Assembly: GCA_963930645.1 (NCBI GenBank) | Contig: OZ005654.1 | Location: 41,842,686 to 41,906,685 of the forward strand | Reading direction: 5' to 3' | From: Salticus scenicus | Taxonomy: Eukaryota > Arthropoda > Arachnida > Araneae > Salticidae | DNA: 64,000 nucleotides | Shown here: piece after piece, positions 22,085 through 34,699 of the stretch | Numbering within the stretch: the first letter of the stretch is position 1 | How the letters are laid out: the number at the start of each line of letters is the position of its first letter | Translations under genes and position numbers: made by a program | Notes under the pieces: model-generated | The model's input: only the letters and a program-made list of their open reading frames with translations | Database searches by the model: none | Told to the model about the DNA's origin: nothing

Positions 22085-22470
22085 GTTTTAAATTATTACA
22101 AATATAGAGTTAGCATTCGTTTAAAGGGTATTGAGAAGTTCTTGTAGAAATTACATTCTCATATTGAAAATTTAAAACTACCAGGAGAAAAAACGATGCT
22201 CCTTACGTATAGAAAATGTTTATTCATATCACCTGTTCCTATTATAAATAATTTCTTTTAATTTAACAGTGATTGGTTTAAAATTAATTTCATTGTATTC
22301 ATTTATACGAAAATTTGTCCTATACTGTCAAATTAAATGTTATGATAAAACAGACAGACTGACGTATGGACTTTTTCTAAAAATAATGAAATCATGTTCA
22401 GAATATTTAGAAATAGGTAAATCCATCGAAACTGAAAGTCGAATTTTTTACGAATTAAATAATTTTTGAA
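22085..22470 (+). mobile_element. Modular repeat, copy 5 (same body as the 40-kb copy)
   Basis: TTTTAAATTATTACA near the start, CTCATATTGAAAATTTA and CCTATACTG blocks match 40085-40360 in the same order. The tail retains AGGTAAATCCATCGAAACTG, parallel to GCAAATCCATCGAAAATGAG at 40.61 kb. The terminal hairpin is decayed. Confidence 0.6.
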
Positions 22471-22841
22471 TATAGAAAAAATTAATAATGCATAAAAATA
22501 TCCTTAAAAACCATTTCTAGCATTACCTTAATGCTTGAATTTTTAAACTGAAATTGTTAAGACATATTTTAAAGGATATATTTTACAAAATAAATAACGC
22601 AAAAAGTGTGTTAGAAATATTTTTAGATACGGCATTACAAATGATTGTTTTGATTTCCCCTTTAATTTTATAGTCAATGAGAAAAAGATCATATTATGTT
22701 CTTTAATTCATAATAGAGTTCCATTGCAATAAATACTTTGAAGGTAATGTTTTTTGGCATATGGGATAGCTCATTGTTAAGGAAGGACAAATTACTGTAC
22801 AACACACTGCTCTGTTTAGAATGACCACCATAAAAAGGAAG

Positions 22842-22899
22842 AACTTAAGATTTCTGTAAAATAATTTTTACAAAAATTATTTTACAGAAATCTTAAGTT
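22842..22899. repeat. Perfect 28-bp-arm palindrome
   Basis: Arms 22842-22869 and 22872-22899 are exact reverse complements with a 2-bp spacer; the left arm starts AACTTAAGATTTCTG. Nothing identifiable flanks it. Confidence 0.9.
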
Positions 22900-23854
22900 T
22901 TAATTTCTTTTTATTATTTAGAAAAATTATAATCCTTCAAATGTTAAAAGCTGATATTTATTGACTTCTTTTATTTTTCTTTCATGAGAGAGGAAAAAAA
23001 AAAAAAAGGTGGAGGGAGGAGGGAAAAAGATATAAAAGTTTATGAAAATGCCTTAAAACAGGAAAAGTACATAGAATTCAAATAGAATAAAAATTAAAAC
23101 CTTTCTTATTTCTTTATTTTTTTTATTGATTATTGAAAAATGTAAATTTCAGAATAAGAAAAAAAAAATTGCAAATGTCATCAGCATCCGTTATTTAATA
23201 ATACAATAAAAAGTTGCTTACGGGAAAAATAGAAAAAATAAAAAGTAGCAGTTGTGAGAAAAAAAAAAAAAAAAAAAAAAAAACACTTTTTATTTTTAAC
23301 CTCATGTTTACTTCAATTTTCTGCTTGGATGCGGGAATAAATCTTCAAAGATCCTAACTTTCCAAATAAATGACCGTAATTCAATAAACCCGCATTTCTA
23401 AAATATGATTTTTACCAGAAATTTTTTTATCAATCCAAATAGGATATTATATGTTCTTAAATTTATTTTTCACACTAGAATTACACAGGACACAAATCTG
23501 TTTTGAGAAGATTTTTTTAAATACATATAATTTTTTTTTAAAAAAAGCTAAATTAAAAAAAAAAAAAAAAAAGAAGAAGAAGAAGAAAAGAAAAGAAAAA
23601 AGGAAGAAATGAAGTGATGCATTTTTTAGCGCAAAAGAGAGGATCGTTTTAAAAAAAAAAATATTAAACATACATATAAATATTTTTTACGTGTTTATTT
23701 TTTCATTTATTCAAAATTATGTATGATAGGATTTAACTCTTGTGTGAAAATCCTTTTAAGCGCTACGAATTCGTTTTTCATTCTTTATATATATTTAATA
23801 ACTTTACTTTTAATTACAATGTGAAATTGTTCTTAATTTTTTTCCAGCTTCAAT

Positions 23855-23885
<31 letters not shown>

Positions 23886-23890
23886 TTCTA
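22900..23890. other. Intergenic, low-complexity
   Basis: Dominated by A-rich and purine-rich runs (22994-23005, 23261-23283, 23555-23610, 23859-23885). No gene or element boundary can be supported. Confidence 0.5.
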
Positions 23891-23894
23891 AAAT

Positions 23895-24570
23895 GACTTT
23901 ACTCGACTTTCCGAACATTAAGTCATTAACTTGTTGTTTTAATAAATTAAAATAAGAGAAGTCGTTAAATAAACAAAAGACAAAATTATAACTGTGTTTG
24001 AATATTTTCTTCTATATAGATTAATTTTACGCTATTGCACTTCAAATAACTTGAGCCCATGGATCATAATGATAAAGAATTTTTTGTTGTGTCCCTGTGA
24101 AAATCTGTAAAAGCTAGATTCACCATTATGGCATTATGTATATAGTTCGCTCGACGGTGACCTATAACATGTGTTTAAATTTTCAGATCAATCTAATAAG
24201 GTTTTTAGCCGCTATCGTACATTAAAAAACTTTTGCCTAATAGGCCATAATGATAGGGATTTTCGCTTGGTGTCCCTGTAAAAAAACTATGAGCGCTAGA
24301 TTCACTAAAATGAATAAGGTTCGTGCTACGGTGAGCTATAACCATACGCACCAACTTTCATCTCATTCAAACAAAACGTTTAAACGCTATCGTGTTCACT
24401 CCCGTATATACCGACATATACACAGGTATACACACACACATACATCAACGTAAAAATGGCAAAAAGGAACTCAAAGAATCTCCAAACGCTTAGAAACACT
24501 AAAATCTCATAGCCGGATTTTTGACAGGATTACAGAATTTTCCGTATGTATATATGTAAGAAAAGTAAAA
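23895..24570 (+). mobile_element. Modular repeat, copy 6
   Basis: Shares its whole length with the 33-kb copy. It starts ACTCGACTTTCCGAACATTA. Two units carry CATAATGATA landmarks at 24065 and 24246 (181 bp), each with a TGTCCCTGT block, then a CACACACATACATCA linker, a tail with TTTTTGACAGGATTACA and a terminal AAAAGTAAAA. The terminal hairpin is degenerate here. Confidence 0.7.
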
Positions 24571-25782
24571 ATAATACAGCATCGCAAATATTCCTATATA
24601 ATCACTGTGGTGTTAATGTCTTTGGGAAAATTAAATTTGCAACTGAAGTATCATGTGAGGCGAATGACCGTAAAACAAAATACGGTCGATTCACACCTGC
24701 AATATTAATTTCATTGTAAAATATTCATCAAATAAAATTTAAATAAAAAATATAATAATGTATAAAAAGTATGGTTTAAAAGTAAAATTTAATTATAAAG
24801 TTTGGCAGTGAAGTTTCCAGATGTTTGGACACAAACTGGGTTTCTTTCTGTCTTTCCTTTTTTTTTTTTTTTTTTTTTTTTCCTTTTCCTTTTATTTTTA
24901 TCTTTTTTTTTTAACAATGTAGCTGTATGTTATGCTGATTTTGTCTGCTTTTTTTATCCCCGTATTATGTATTCACTGAGAATATATTTTTATACATATA
25001 TACAACAAATAAATTTCTTGTTTTTGTAAGTAATAGCGGTTCAAATCAAGCCCTCTCCCTTATAAAGATTCGTACTGCCTCAATTCCTGGCTTTAAATGC
25101 ATATTTCGACTGTTTCATACATTTTCCTTTCTTTTATAACATCAAAGGTAACGAAATGCTTTATACTTTTTTTTTTTTTAATCGTAGAATTCTTCCAACT
25201 ACTTTTACCGTATTTAAAAGATGCATAGTTAAATTTATTATACAGTTGAGATTTCTTTTGTAGAATCTTTCTTAATAACGTGAAAGCTTTTATGCATAAA
25301 ATCTCAAGAGAAAAAAAAATTATCTAAAATAAATATCTATTTGAATTCTATTTGAATATTTTTGTATTCAGTTCTTTCTCAAAATTATTATTTACTTTAT
25401 ATTTTTAGCGGAAGCGGAAGCCTATTGCTTTGCAAAAGCTAAATTTTTAACACTTTCAACAGCCTCTATTGAAAAAGTTTTTATCTAACTTGTTCATTCA
25501 ACACTCTTGAGTGGCGAGGAAATGCCCTCAATATTTATTATGCATTCTTTGAACATCCTAAATGATTTAAATCTTTTAAGACAAGTTTATTTAATCACAG
25601 CATCATTTCAAATGTTAAGTAATATATGAAGAAAAAGAACTTTTATCCCCAAAACCGTAAACTACAAAAAACATGATGCTTTCACGCTGTGCTCATGCCT
25701 ACATTTTTGTTTGATGAAGTTTCCCTAAGTATTTTGATCTGAAACAATTTTTGCATTCACAGGCAAGTTTTGATGTTTTCTT

Positions 25783-26137
25783 TTAAGGGGACTGAGACGT
25801 TTGCGACAACCGTGAAGTGGGAAATTTAGGTTGTTGCTTTTAATAGCCACATATTTTTTAATTATGCATGTATCAATATAAATTTTTTATGCGATATCGA
25901 CAAGAAGTACAAGAAATATTTGTTGCAAATTATTTACTCTTACGTGTTACAGCTTTTTTTCTTTTTTTTTTTTTAATAATAGCACTGTAAACATACGTAT
26001 ATTACTCTTCAGGATTTTTTCACATTGGTACACTTTTTTAAAAAACTAACGAAACTCTTACCTTGAAATCATGCATGAGGATTAAAAATACTTTTGTTTA
26101 TGTACTGAACTTTTTTTATGTTTTGTTTTTTTTTATT

Positions 26138-26172
<35 letters not shown>

Positions 26173-26577
26173 GTCAATTTTTACTTATTAGAAATATGCA
26201 TTTTTTAACACATATTTTTGCTCTTTTAAAAAATATCACAAGGTATATACATAAAAAAAAAATAGGTTCACTATATGCAGAGACACTTATTTTACTTCCC
26301 TCTAGAATTTCAAGGAATTACTTTCAACAGATTATTCACAATGTGTATCAAAGTGAAAAAATCCATAAGAGTAAAATACGTATGTTTACAGTGCTATTAT
26401 AAAATAAACTGTAACACATAAGAGTAAATAATTTGCATCAAATATTTCTTGAACTTCTTGTTACTATCTCATAAAAAATTATATTGATACATGCATAATT
26501 AAAAAATATATGTCTATTTAAAGCAACAACCTAAATTTCTCACTTCACGGTTGTCGCAAACGTCTCAGTCCCCTTAA
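25783..26577. mobile_element. TTAA-flanked TIR element with ~95-bp inverted repeats
   Basis: TTAA at 25783-25786 and 26574-26577. The termini GGGGACTGAGACGTTTGCG / CGCAAACGTCTCAGTCCCC continue as inverted repeats to about 25880 and 26481, ending at a TATGCATGTATC-type block. The interior (~600 bp) is AT-rich with a 28-A run and no transposase. TTAA targets fit piggyBac or Kolobok; the GGGG start is less usual for piggyBac. Confidence 0.8.
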
Positions 26578-26648
26578 AGTATATGTTATTCTTCATCATC
26601 TAACATGAGTTTTTCGTTGCATAACAAAATTTAGGTAAAAATCCTGTT

Positions 26649-27118
26649 TACACCCCGCGACAAAAAGATAGGAGGTACAAAGGGTTTTTTCTTTGACTTT
26701 TCATAAAATAACGTTATCTAAATTGTGCTTATCATTTATTATTATCATAAAATAACACTATTCCTGGACTAATTTTTGTTTTAAGACTCATTTAGAAAAA
26801 TTTTAAGACTAAAATTTTTCTAATTTAAGACTACACTCCGCGCCAAAAAGATAGGAACAAAGGTTTTTTAATTTTTCATAAAATAACATTATCTAAATTG
26901 TTCTGATCATTTATTATCATAACAAAATATTATCAAATCAAAAACATATTAAATATTTGAATCATATTCAAAATTAAAAAAAATAATAATAAAATCCTTT
27001 GCTCCTATCTTTTTGTCGCAGTGTGTAGTCTCAAATTAGAAAAAGTTTAGTAGATAATGTTATTTTATGAAAAATCAAAGAAAAAATCCTTTGTACCTAT
27101 CCTTTTGTCACGGGTGTA
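26649..27118. mobile_element. TA-flanked palindromic MITE (outer), Tc1/mariner-type
   Basis: TA at 26649-26650 and 27117-27118 flank a palindromic element. Its ends are CACCCCGCGACAAAAAGAT and ATCCTTTTGTCACGGGTG, and the arms continue as TCATAAAATAAC...TTATCTA and its complement. Its centre is interrupted by a second MITE (26834-27025). Confidence 0.8.
26832..27027. mobile_element. TA-flanked MITE (inner) nested in a relative
   Basis: TA at 26832-26833 and 27026-27027; termini CACTCCGCGCCAAAAAGAT and ATCTTTTTGTCGCAGTGTG. The flanks AATTTAAGAC and GTCTCAAATT are the two halves of the outer palindrome. The inner element therefore inserted in the loop of the outer one, which has closely related termini. 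Confidence 0.8.
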
Positions 27119-27119
27119 C

Positions 27120-28090
27120 ATCTTAGATCCTATAATAGTTTTATCAAAGTTTGCTTAATGAAACAGTACTAGTAGTTTTTTTTTTTCTTTTTTTCTTTTT
27201 CGTATGTGTGTGTATGAAAATTATTTTATATTACAATATTGATAAATTTAAACTAACAAAAAGTTTTTTGAATGGCGTGCACAACATTTAAGTTAACAAA
27301 ACTTCTTAAAACTCCATTAAATTGAACACATAACGTGTTTCAAAAAATTAACATTTTCACAATGACGTGCGCTTGAAAATATCAATAATCATTACAAAAG
27401 CGTATTTATTCTCTACCTGATTAAGCATGATTGATGCAGTCTATCGAAATAACGATATTTTCCTTTTAATAAATTGAAAATGATTTTTTTTTTCTCCTGC
27501 TCTCTCTTAACACCAAAATTTAAAATTAATAACGATAAAAATAATTTTAACGGTATGAAATAATTTTTAAAGGTAGCAAAATTAATTTCATTTTAAACAA
27601 ATGTACGTTCTCTAATAATTTATTACATGAACTTTGAATGAAATCATCATTAATTCAAAGAAAAAAAATTCAGTATTATTATTATTATTCACTATTGTCT
27701 TTATTTACGACTGTTTAAAAAGGCGGCGAATTTGAAATATAATAAGATAATTATTGAGAAGTGGATTATTAAAATACATAAATTAAGTCAAATTACAAAA
27801 TATAAATGTTCATTTAAATCTATAGGTAAACAATAGCAAATGAATAATTTTACTCAAGAATTTTGTACTGTATTACTTTTATTTTTTTCAGTAAATATAT
27901 TTGCACATCAAAAACAAGATCTACAAAATACATTTTAACAATTCGTATTTCTCGTTTTAAGAAATTTTGGAACGGAAAATTACTTCGTACTCGTAACCAA
28001 ATACATATTTAAAAAAAAAAAATCGCTAAATTTATATAATTACGTCAGGCGGATTTCCCCAATTCATAAAGGGTGTTTAAGAACAAAATG
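27120..28090. other. Intergenic, no gene seen
   Basis: AT-rich, with an ATT microsatellite (27675-27690) and short A/T runs. No supported feature. Confidence 0.5.
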
Positions 28091-28099
28091 GCGTGCAAA

Positions 28100-28460
28100 G
28101 ATTGCTTTGTATTAACTCTCATTCGACTGTGAAAATCTGACGTCAGCCATGACGTCACGGGATGCCGGGGCGCGCGCTCGTAGCTCCTCATCTTCATCCG
28201 TTCAGTCGAGGCTCGGAACTTGTTCATGATCATCTTACATGAATGGACGATAGCGGGTGATCCTTACTACAGATCCTACTAGGATGGGGTGGAATAAGAG
28301 AGGGATTCTACGCAACAGGTCGTCGTCGGTACCGAGGGCAAGTTCCTTGTTTTTGTGTCTTCGTTACCACAATAGCCTTCCCCTTTCCCCTCCCCCTCTA
28401 AAGTTTGAATATTGTGACATTTTCCAGGCGTAATGAGTTATGAGAATATGCCCATCTTCG
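28100..28460 (+). promoter_or_regulatory. GC-rich island with two CRE sites; candidate promoter/first exon
   Basis: The composition jumps above the surroundings, with GCGCGCGC and several CpGs. Two perfect TGACGTCA palindromes (28138-28145, 28150-28157) lie ~50 bp upstream of an initiator-like TCAGTC (28202), followed by GC-richer, non-repetitive sequence to ~28440. No long frame is present on either strand. It could be a distal promoter with a noncoding first exon for the downstream sif gene on the plus strand, or a bidirectional promoter. Which strand is transcribed is inference. Confidence 0.45.
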
Positions 28461-28469
28461 CTGAAAGGA

Positions 28470-30208
28470 ATTCGCGCAGTGTGTTGTGTTCCAAACAAAT
28501 ATGTTTTTGGACATGAATGAATGAGGCTGATAATTACTATGCTACTAAAAATTACTAGTTTATATTAATTTTGTTAGTTACGAGAAATTATTTAAGTATT
28601 CTGACTTGTGTATTTACATAAAAAATGAGAACACAACTAGTTTTTCCTAGGAGCTTTTTCCATTTCGATTTGATATACATTCTCTAAATAAGGAAGAATT
28701 TCAAAACAGTTATGAAAATTTAGCTGTATCTTTAAATTTATTTATTTGTCTGGTGTTTGACAGTTATAGGGAAATGCTTGTTTTTTTCTGTAAAAAAGTA
28801 TATTTTAATGTAATGCGTTCAATATATTTATTTTTTCCAGATTAAGAGTAGTACATATCTGATTAATATTCAATACATTTATATCACTCAGATGTTTATA
28901 TTATTTATTTATTTGCCTATTAGACTAATATTTAAATATTCTTGGCAAGAATATATAATTAAAAAAACAAAATACATAATACTGAAGTCTTCTAAAAAAA
29001 TTTCTATCTGAGATAAAATTTTAAAAGAAGAATTTTTCTTCTTTTCCTGTGTAATTGCTTTTAAGATAATTTGTAAAATTTCCAATTTAACAGATCAATA
29101 AACATCACTATTCTTTACTACTCTAAACATGTTGAAATGTGGTACCTATTGTACAATATAACATAAGCATATTTTCTACTTTATTGCAAAAAATAATTTA
29201 ATGTTATAAAAGGGATTATTTTAAAGAATGATACTGCACAATATTTGTACTACTAAAAGTTATTCCTTTTTTCCTAACAATACGTTTTATTGAGCGAACA
29301 AACTTTCATGTGCTCATAAATACATAGTAGTTTAAAAAAGTAATGGCATATGTATATAACATAATTCGTTTTTATTTATTTATTTTCATTAAATGTGTTA
29401 ATCTAAATTAAAAGAAATTATGTTATATTTAAAATATCTTTGAAATAAGAAATCATTTAAATAATGGAAAACTTCTAAGGGAAAACTTCTTCTTCTTTTC
29501 TTATAGTTCGTCGTTTCTGCCGTAAATCTCTAAATTAAATTGTTGAATGAATTAAGATCTCTAATATATAGTGGGTATTCGTTAAATTTATCATGTTCAA
29601 AAAAAAGAAAAAGAAAGTTTTCATAAAAATATCAGACTACAGTTTTCAAAATATTTCATCAAGAGTGTAAAAATATTCTTCATCTATTCTATTTAATGAT
29701 TTGGAAATATCTTTACTATATAAAATCACATAGTTGCCAATTTTTTCGGTTTTTCTGGAAGTTGTATTGCTGCAAATTTTGACTAAAAACTTTTAGTAAC
29801 ATTTTTCTACTAGTTATCTATCGTTAATAGAATTGGAGCATACTATTATAAAATAGAAGTAGTAATTTTTTAAAAAGGAATCTAAAAGTTAACAACTATG
29901 TAATATTATAACATTCATGAAGACATTATACATAATGAAAGTATTCTTCACATAATATATTCTGAATAAGCTCATCTTTATTCTTTCCGAAATGTTAAAG
30001 TTCACCTATCGGTGATTCACAATAAAGTGGTGAGAAATTTCAAATACAGATATTTTCATTTATTTTACAAAGTCTCTGTAAAAATATATAATATGAAAAA
30101 AATTTATGTATTTTTAAAATTATTTATTGATTTTGAGCCGTATTAATTGCTTTTAAATTTCAAAATCTGAATCTTCTGGCAAAAGCGCCAATTTTTCATG
30201 AGAGACAC

Positions 30209-30243
<35 letters not shown>

Positions 30244-31330
30244 GTTAGCTTTTAAGGAAAGTTATTTTAATGTAATTTACAGAAAAATATAAAAAAAATT
30301 CGTTTTCGTTTTCCCCACGTTATAGGAATTGAGATTTTAAGAATGAAATAATAGTCATTTCGCACAGAATATTTGATGTAATTTAAGAATGTTTGTATGT
30401 AATCTATATATTAATACGCAAATATAAAATTTGCCATAAGTTTTTAGTCTATTTTTAATAAATCATATCGTTCTAAAGATATGATTAATGCGGGTTGCAG
30501 AAAAAGGAATTATTCTCATATGAGACCATGAAAGCAGGCAAAAGTACCTTTATTAACACAACAAGACTGTTGTTTTCAGACAAAACAGGACACTCAAAAA
30601 ATGTGTTTCTTTTTTCCTTTGGCAACAATTTTAAAAAATATATTATACAAACCACTTAAAAAACTTTCGAAAGAAAATTTAGAAATGAATACAGTAACCG
30701 TAGCTAAGGTTCACAACTTCAAATTTCAAATTAAGATTTTAAAAAATTCTTTTTGTATATTTAGACTATTTAGACCAGTTAAAAAAATGTTTCTTTTTAT
30801 TCCCTGTCGCATAAAGTTAAAAATAAATTAAAAATAAATTCAAGAGAAATCGTATGAAAGCAATTTTAAGAAATGAATACAGTAATTGTTGGTAAAGAAC
30901 AAAACACGGTTACCAAATGCATTTATGTGAAAGATTTTTTTTTTCTTAGAGTCCTGTTGACCTAAATAAAAGCCTGTTTTGTAAATAATTTTTTATCTGT
31001 TACCTAGAAAACAAAAATAGGTTTCAATCTTTTTTTTTTTTCTTGTTTTTTAATACGTTTTTTCATTTTTTTAAACGTCTTTTTTGTATTTAAAATTCAT
31101 ATAGAAGAAAGTTGTTGAATCTCCATGGGCAATTTTTTACATACAAACTTAAAATTTCTATATTTATTATTTAAATTCTTACTTAGAAAGAAAAAAAAAG
31201 TGATCGGGCTTCGGCTTATGGGCAGTACTGTACTAATATTTTTAACTATACCGATTATTTTATACTCATCTTTCTAGTTTTAAATTATATTTAATAGTGT
31301 CATTATTTTCAGCTTATTTTAAGCCTTACT
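28470..31330. other. Intergenic, no gene seen
   Basis: AT-rich sequence with T runs (30213-30240, 31029-31040) and no recognisable element, exon or RNA. Confidence 0.5.
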
Positions 31331-31333
31331 TGT

Positions 31334-31627
31334 GTAACCGACTACATGAAATGTGAAACATCCTGTGAAACTACGGCATTTTTGTGCAATAAACTTCAAA
31401 TTGATACTTTATAGTTGCTAACTTTTACGCATTTTAAATACGACTATTTTTGTTGAAAATTTTTTTTTTATTTAAAAACTGAAGTTTTGCAGTAAAATAA
31501 GACCAAGAAAACTGTTTTAAAATAGTCGCATTCAAAATGCGTATGAGTTGGCAACTTTGTTTCAGTTTAAATGTAAAATATTTGTTGAAAAGCCATTTTT
31601 TTTTCATTATTTTATGTAGTTGGTTAT
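31334..31627. mobile_element. Palindromic foldback/MITE
   Basis: GTAACCGACTACAT (31334-31347) pairs with ATGTAGTTGGTTAT (31614-31627). Inner arms pair GTTGCTAACTTTTACGCATT with AATGCGTATGAGTTGGCAAC near 31407-31556. The arms are imperfect and nothing is encoded. Family and target duplication were not determined. Confidence 0.65.
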
Positions 31628-31639
31628 GAATAGCTACGA

Positions 31640-32975
31640 TTTTATTGATTGCAGTCCAGTGTGAATAATAGTTTCAATATAATCAAAAGGGAATTATTTG
31701 AAATTTGCAAGCATAACTTAAGTATCTGTACAGTGCTTAAATTACACTTTATTAAATCACATACAAAGAATTGAAAACAAACATTATACGCATTTAATAT
31801 AGCAAAGAATTCTGCAATATTAAATAAAAAATAAAAAATCTTGTATTATAGTAAAGTCTCGTATGAAAGTAGCATTATAATACTTTTTTTTTCTCTCATT
31901 TTATACCACGTTATTGCAGAGTAACATGCATGAAAAATTTTTAATGAAATTTATAATTTAAATTATTTATTTTACGTTTATGTTTAATTTTAATGTACCA
32001 GATTCTTTTTTTTTTTTTTTTTCGTGTGTAAAATAATCTAGAATATACGTTACATTTATCAGCTAATTTATTAATAATAATTTATAAATTTTTAGTTGAT
32101 TAAAAATAATGAAGCAAATAAAAAAATATATTTTTTAAAGGGTGAACAAAGAAGTCATGAGAATGTAGCAACGTATGATGTGTATTTATTTTGCATTATT
32201 TTGCAAAAGGATAATATAGATTTAACGTTTTAATTTCTGTTTTTTACCAATAAGACGATTTCTCTTTTTATACGTTTAATTAAACCTCTAGAGTGGTTCT
32301 TTTATCATACTTTAAAAATCATTGTTTTTATAAAACGTGAACTATATAATTAAAGTTATTACAAAATTTAAATCATTGGAATATACTATTGACTTATAAA
32401 CTTATTTCAGGAATACAGTTCAGAAAGCTTACTAAAATATTTAAGCTATAAAATCCATGGGAAATTAATTCCTAAATTATCATTAGGAATTCCATTTTTT
32501 TATTTAAGTTGCTCGTAAATGTTCAGAGAAGAAAAATTGTAACACATGCCACTTCCAATATTTAAAAAAATCAGTTCTTTAAGTGCGTAAAATAATTTCA
32601 AAACTCAATTACTTTACTATCACGGTTGAAATTCCAATTGAACAATCAGAAAAGTTAAGATATGCGTATCTACAATGCTATGTTAAACTCACTCAACTCA
32701 ACACTCAAATTTAAATATCTTTCCCCACACGCTTTTAAATATTAAACAGGAAACTTTTGAAAAAAGAATTTAAGTAATAAAATTGGATATCGTATTTTAA
32801 CATAATTTCTAAGTCAATTGTTAAAATTTTGTTTATTTATTTATTTATTTATTTATTTTTCTGGCTGATTAACATACTAAGAAACATAACAATAAATAAA
32901 AATAACATGAATTAGTTGCGAAGAAAATGACAACGCCATTATGGGATCGTTTTTGCAATTATAATTGAAAAAATC
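31640..32975. other. Intergenic, no gene seen
   Basis: AT-rich sequence with a T run near 32007-32022 and a TTTA microsatellite at 32830-32859. No supported feature. Confidence 0.5.
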
Positions 32976-32980
32976 TGGAG

Positions 32981-33628
32981 TGACTCCACTCGACTTTCCG
33001 AACATTGAGTCATTAACAGTTTTGTAGATAAAGTAAAGAAAGAGGTGTTCATAAGCAAACAAAAGAGATAAAACCATACTAGAGTGTTTGAGTATTTTTC
33101 TCCATATATTACACGATGTTTTTTTTAACGCTACTGAATTTTCAGCCCATAGATCATAATGATAAAGAATTTTTCGTTGTGTCCCTGTAAAAACCTATAA
33201 ATGCTAGATTCACCAAATTGCTTGTAGTTAGTGCAACAGTGATTTATAATATTCATATAAATTTTCAGCTCAATTGAATAGATTTAGATTTAGATGCTAT
33301 TGCACTTTTAAGATTTTGGTCCCATAGGCCATAATGATAAAGAATTTTTTTGTGTCCCTGTAAAAAACTATAAGTGCAAGATTCACCAAAATAAATAGGG
33401 TTCGTACTATGGTGACTTACAATATACGTACCAACTTTCAGCTTATTCGAACAAAGCGTTTAGACGCTAGCGTGTTTACTGACAGACATACACACATACA
33501 TATATCATCGCAAAAATAGTGAAGACGGACTCAGGGGACCTCGAAACGTATAGAAACATCAAAATCTCAAATTCGTATTTTTGACATGATTACAATACTT
33601 TCCTTACTATAGTGTTCGGAAAGTAAAA
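32981..33628 (+). mobile_element. Modular repeat, copy 7 (best-preserved ends)
   Basis: The 5' end has ACTTTCCGAACA (32993-33004) and the 3' end has TGTTCGGAAAGT (33613-33624). The latter also closes a short terminal hairpin with ACTTTCC just upstream (33597-33603), before the final AAAA. Units carry CATAATGATA at 33155 and 33330 (175 bp apart). The tail contains GACTCAGGGGACCTCGAAAC and TTTTTGACATGATTACAA. A subterminal inverted repeat matching a 3' hairpin plus internal tandem units is the layout of HINE-type non-autonomous Helentrons (inference). Confidence 0.75.
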
Positions 33629-33639
33629 ACAATCTTAAG

Positions 33640-34662
33640 GTACAGAACAATTACAAAATTTCAGTATTATATATATTTTTTTGCGAAAATAGTAAAGATG
33701 CAATGCAATGGTATATGAAAATAATAAGAAACTTCATTAAATTTAATTAATAAAATTATATGGTGTATTTAAATTAAAGTTGGTTGAAAAGCCACTTCTT
33801 TTTATGATATTGGAAATGTTTTCTGAAAAAATGCAAACGTGAGTGAGTTCCGATGCGTAGGACCAAGGTATCGTCGTTTCCCAGTCGCTGTAGGATCGTA
33901 AATGAAAAACCAGTTTTACAGGCAATGTATCCAACTTCGCAGCTTGGATCTGGGCATGAAGATGGGTTTTGTTTTGAGCAAATGCAATTCTAAAACAGTG
34001 CAAATAATACAAAAATTATATATATACATATGTGTGTGTAATATTTAAAAACGTATTTAAAAAAAAAAAAAAAAAAAACTTAATTATATTGTATAGAGTA
34101 TGCATGTAACTGTTATACAACTGCTTTAAGATTTATAGGAGTAACTCTTTCTCCATTTTTAAATACGGAGAAAAAGAAAAGATAATTAAAAGCAAATCAC
34201 GTATTTAAACAGAAAAAAAGCACAAATAATCAAAATAAATATATTATAAAGGCTTTACTAGATTTATTGTAATTAGTTGTATTTTTGTACATAGAATTAT
34301 CTATTTTTACGTATTTATTATTAGAATGCGTACCAGTTAAAAAACGATACAAACATACTTTAAAACTTTTTTTTTTTTTTAGCATAATGCAAATGTACAG
34401 TTAATTCTGTACAAATACAACAACACAAAAAAGTGAAAAAAAAAAATTAAATGTAGATAATGGTACATAATTATTATAAATGATAATTTAAGTAAAATGT
34501 TACCAAATTTATCAAAAGCAGGATTTTTTTTATATGTAGATCCATAAACATATTTTTAATGTAATTCAATGTTTATACAGCCAATAAATATTCTGATTAT
34601 TTTTAATTATGGCTACAAAAAGCTATATTTTATCATGTGTTTAAATAATTTTCGAATAAAAT

Positions 34663-34699
<37 letters not shown>

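Noticed and set aside
23447..23671. Phe/Lys-rich frames around homopolymers here and elsewhere
   Set aside because: They are made of long poly(T)/poly(A) runs and carry no protein-like composition.
28045..28233. 62-codon minus-strand frame with MNKFRASTERMKMRSYERAP
   Set aside because: It lies across the CRE sites of the GC island, matches no family I know and has no splice support; I keep the region as a candidate promoter only.
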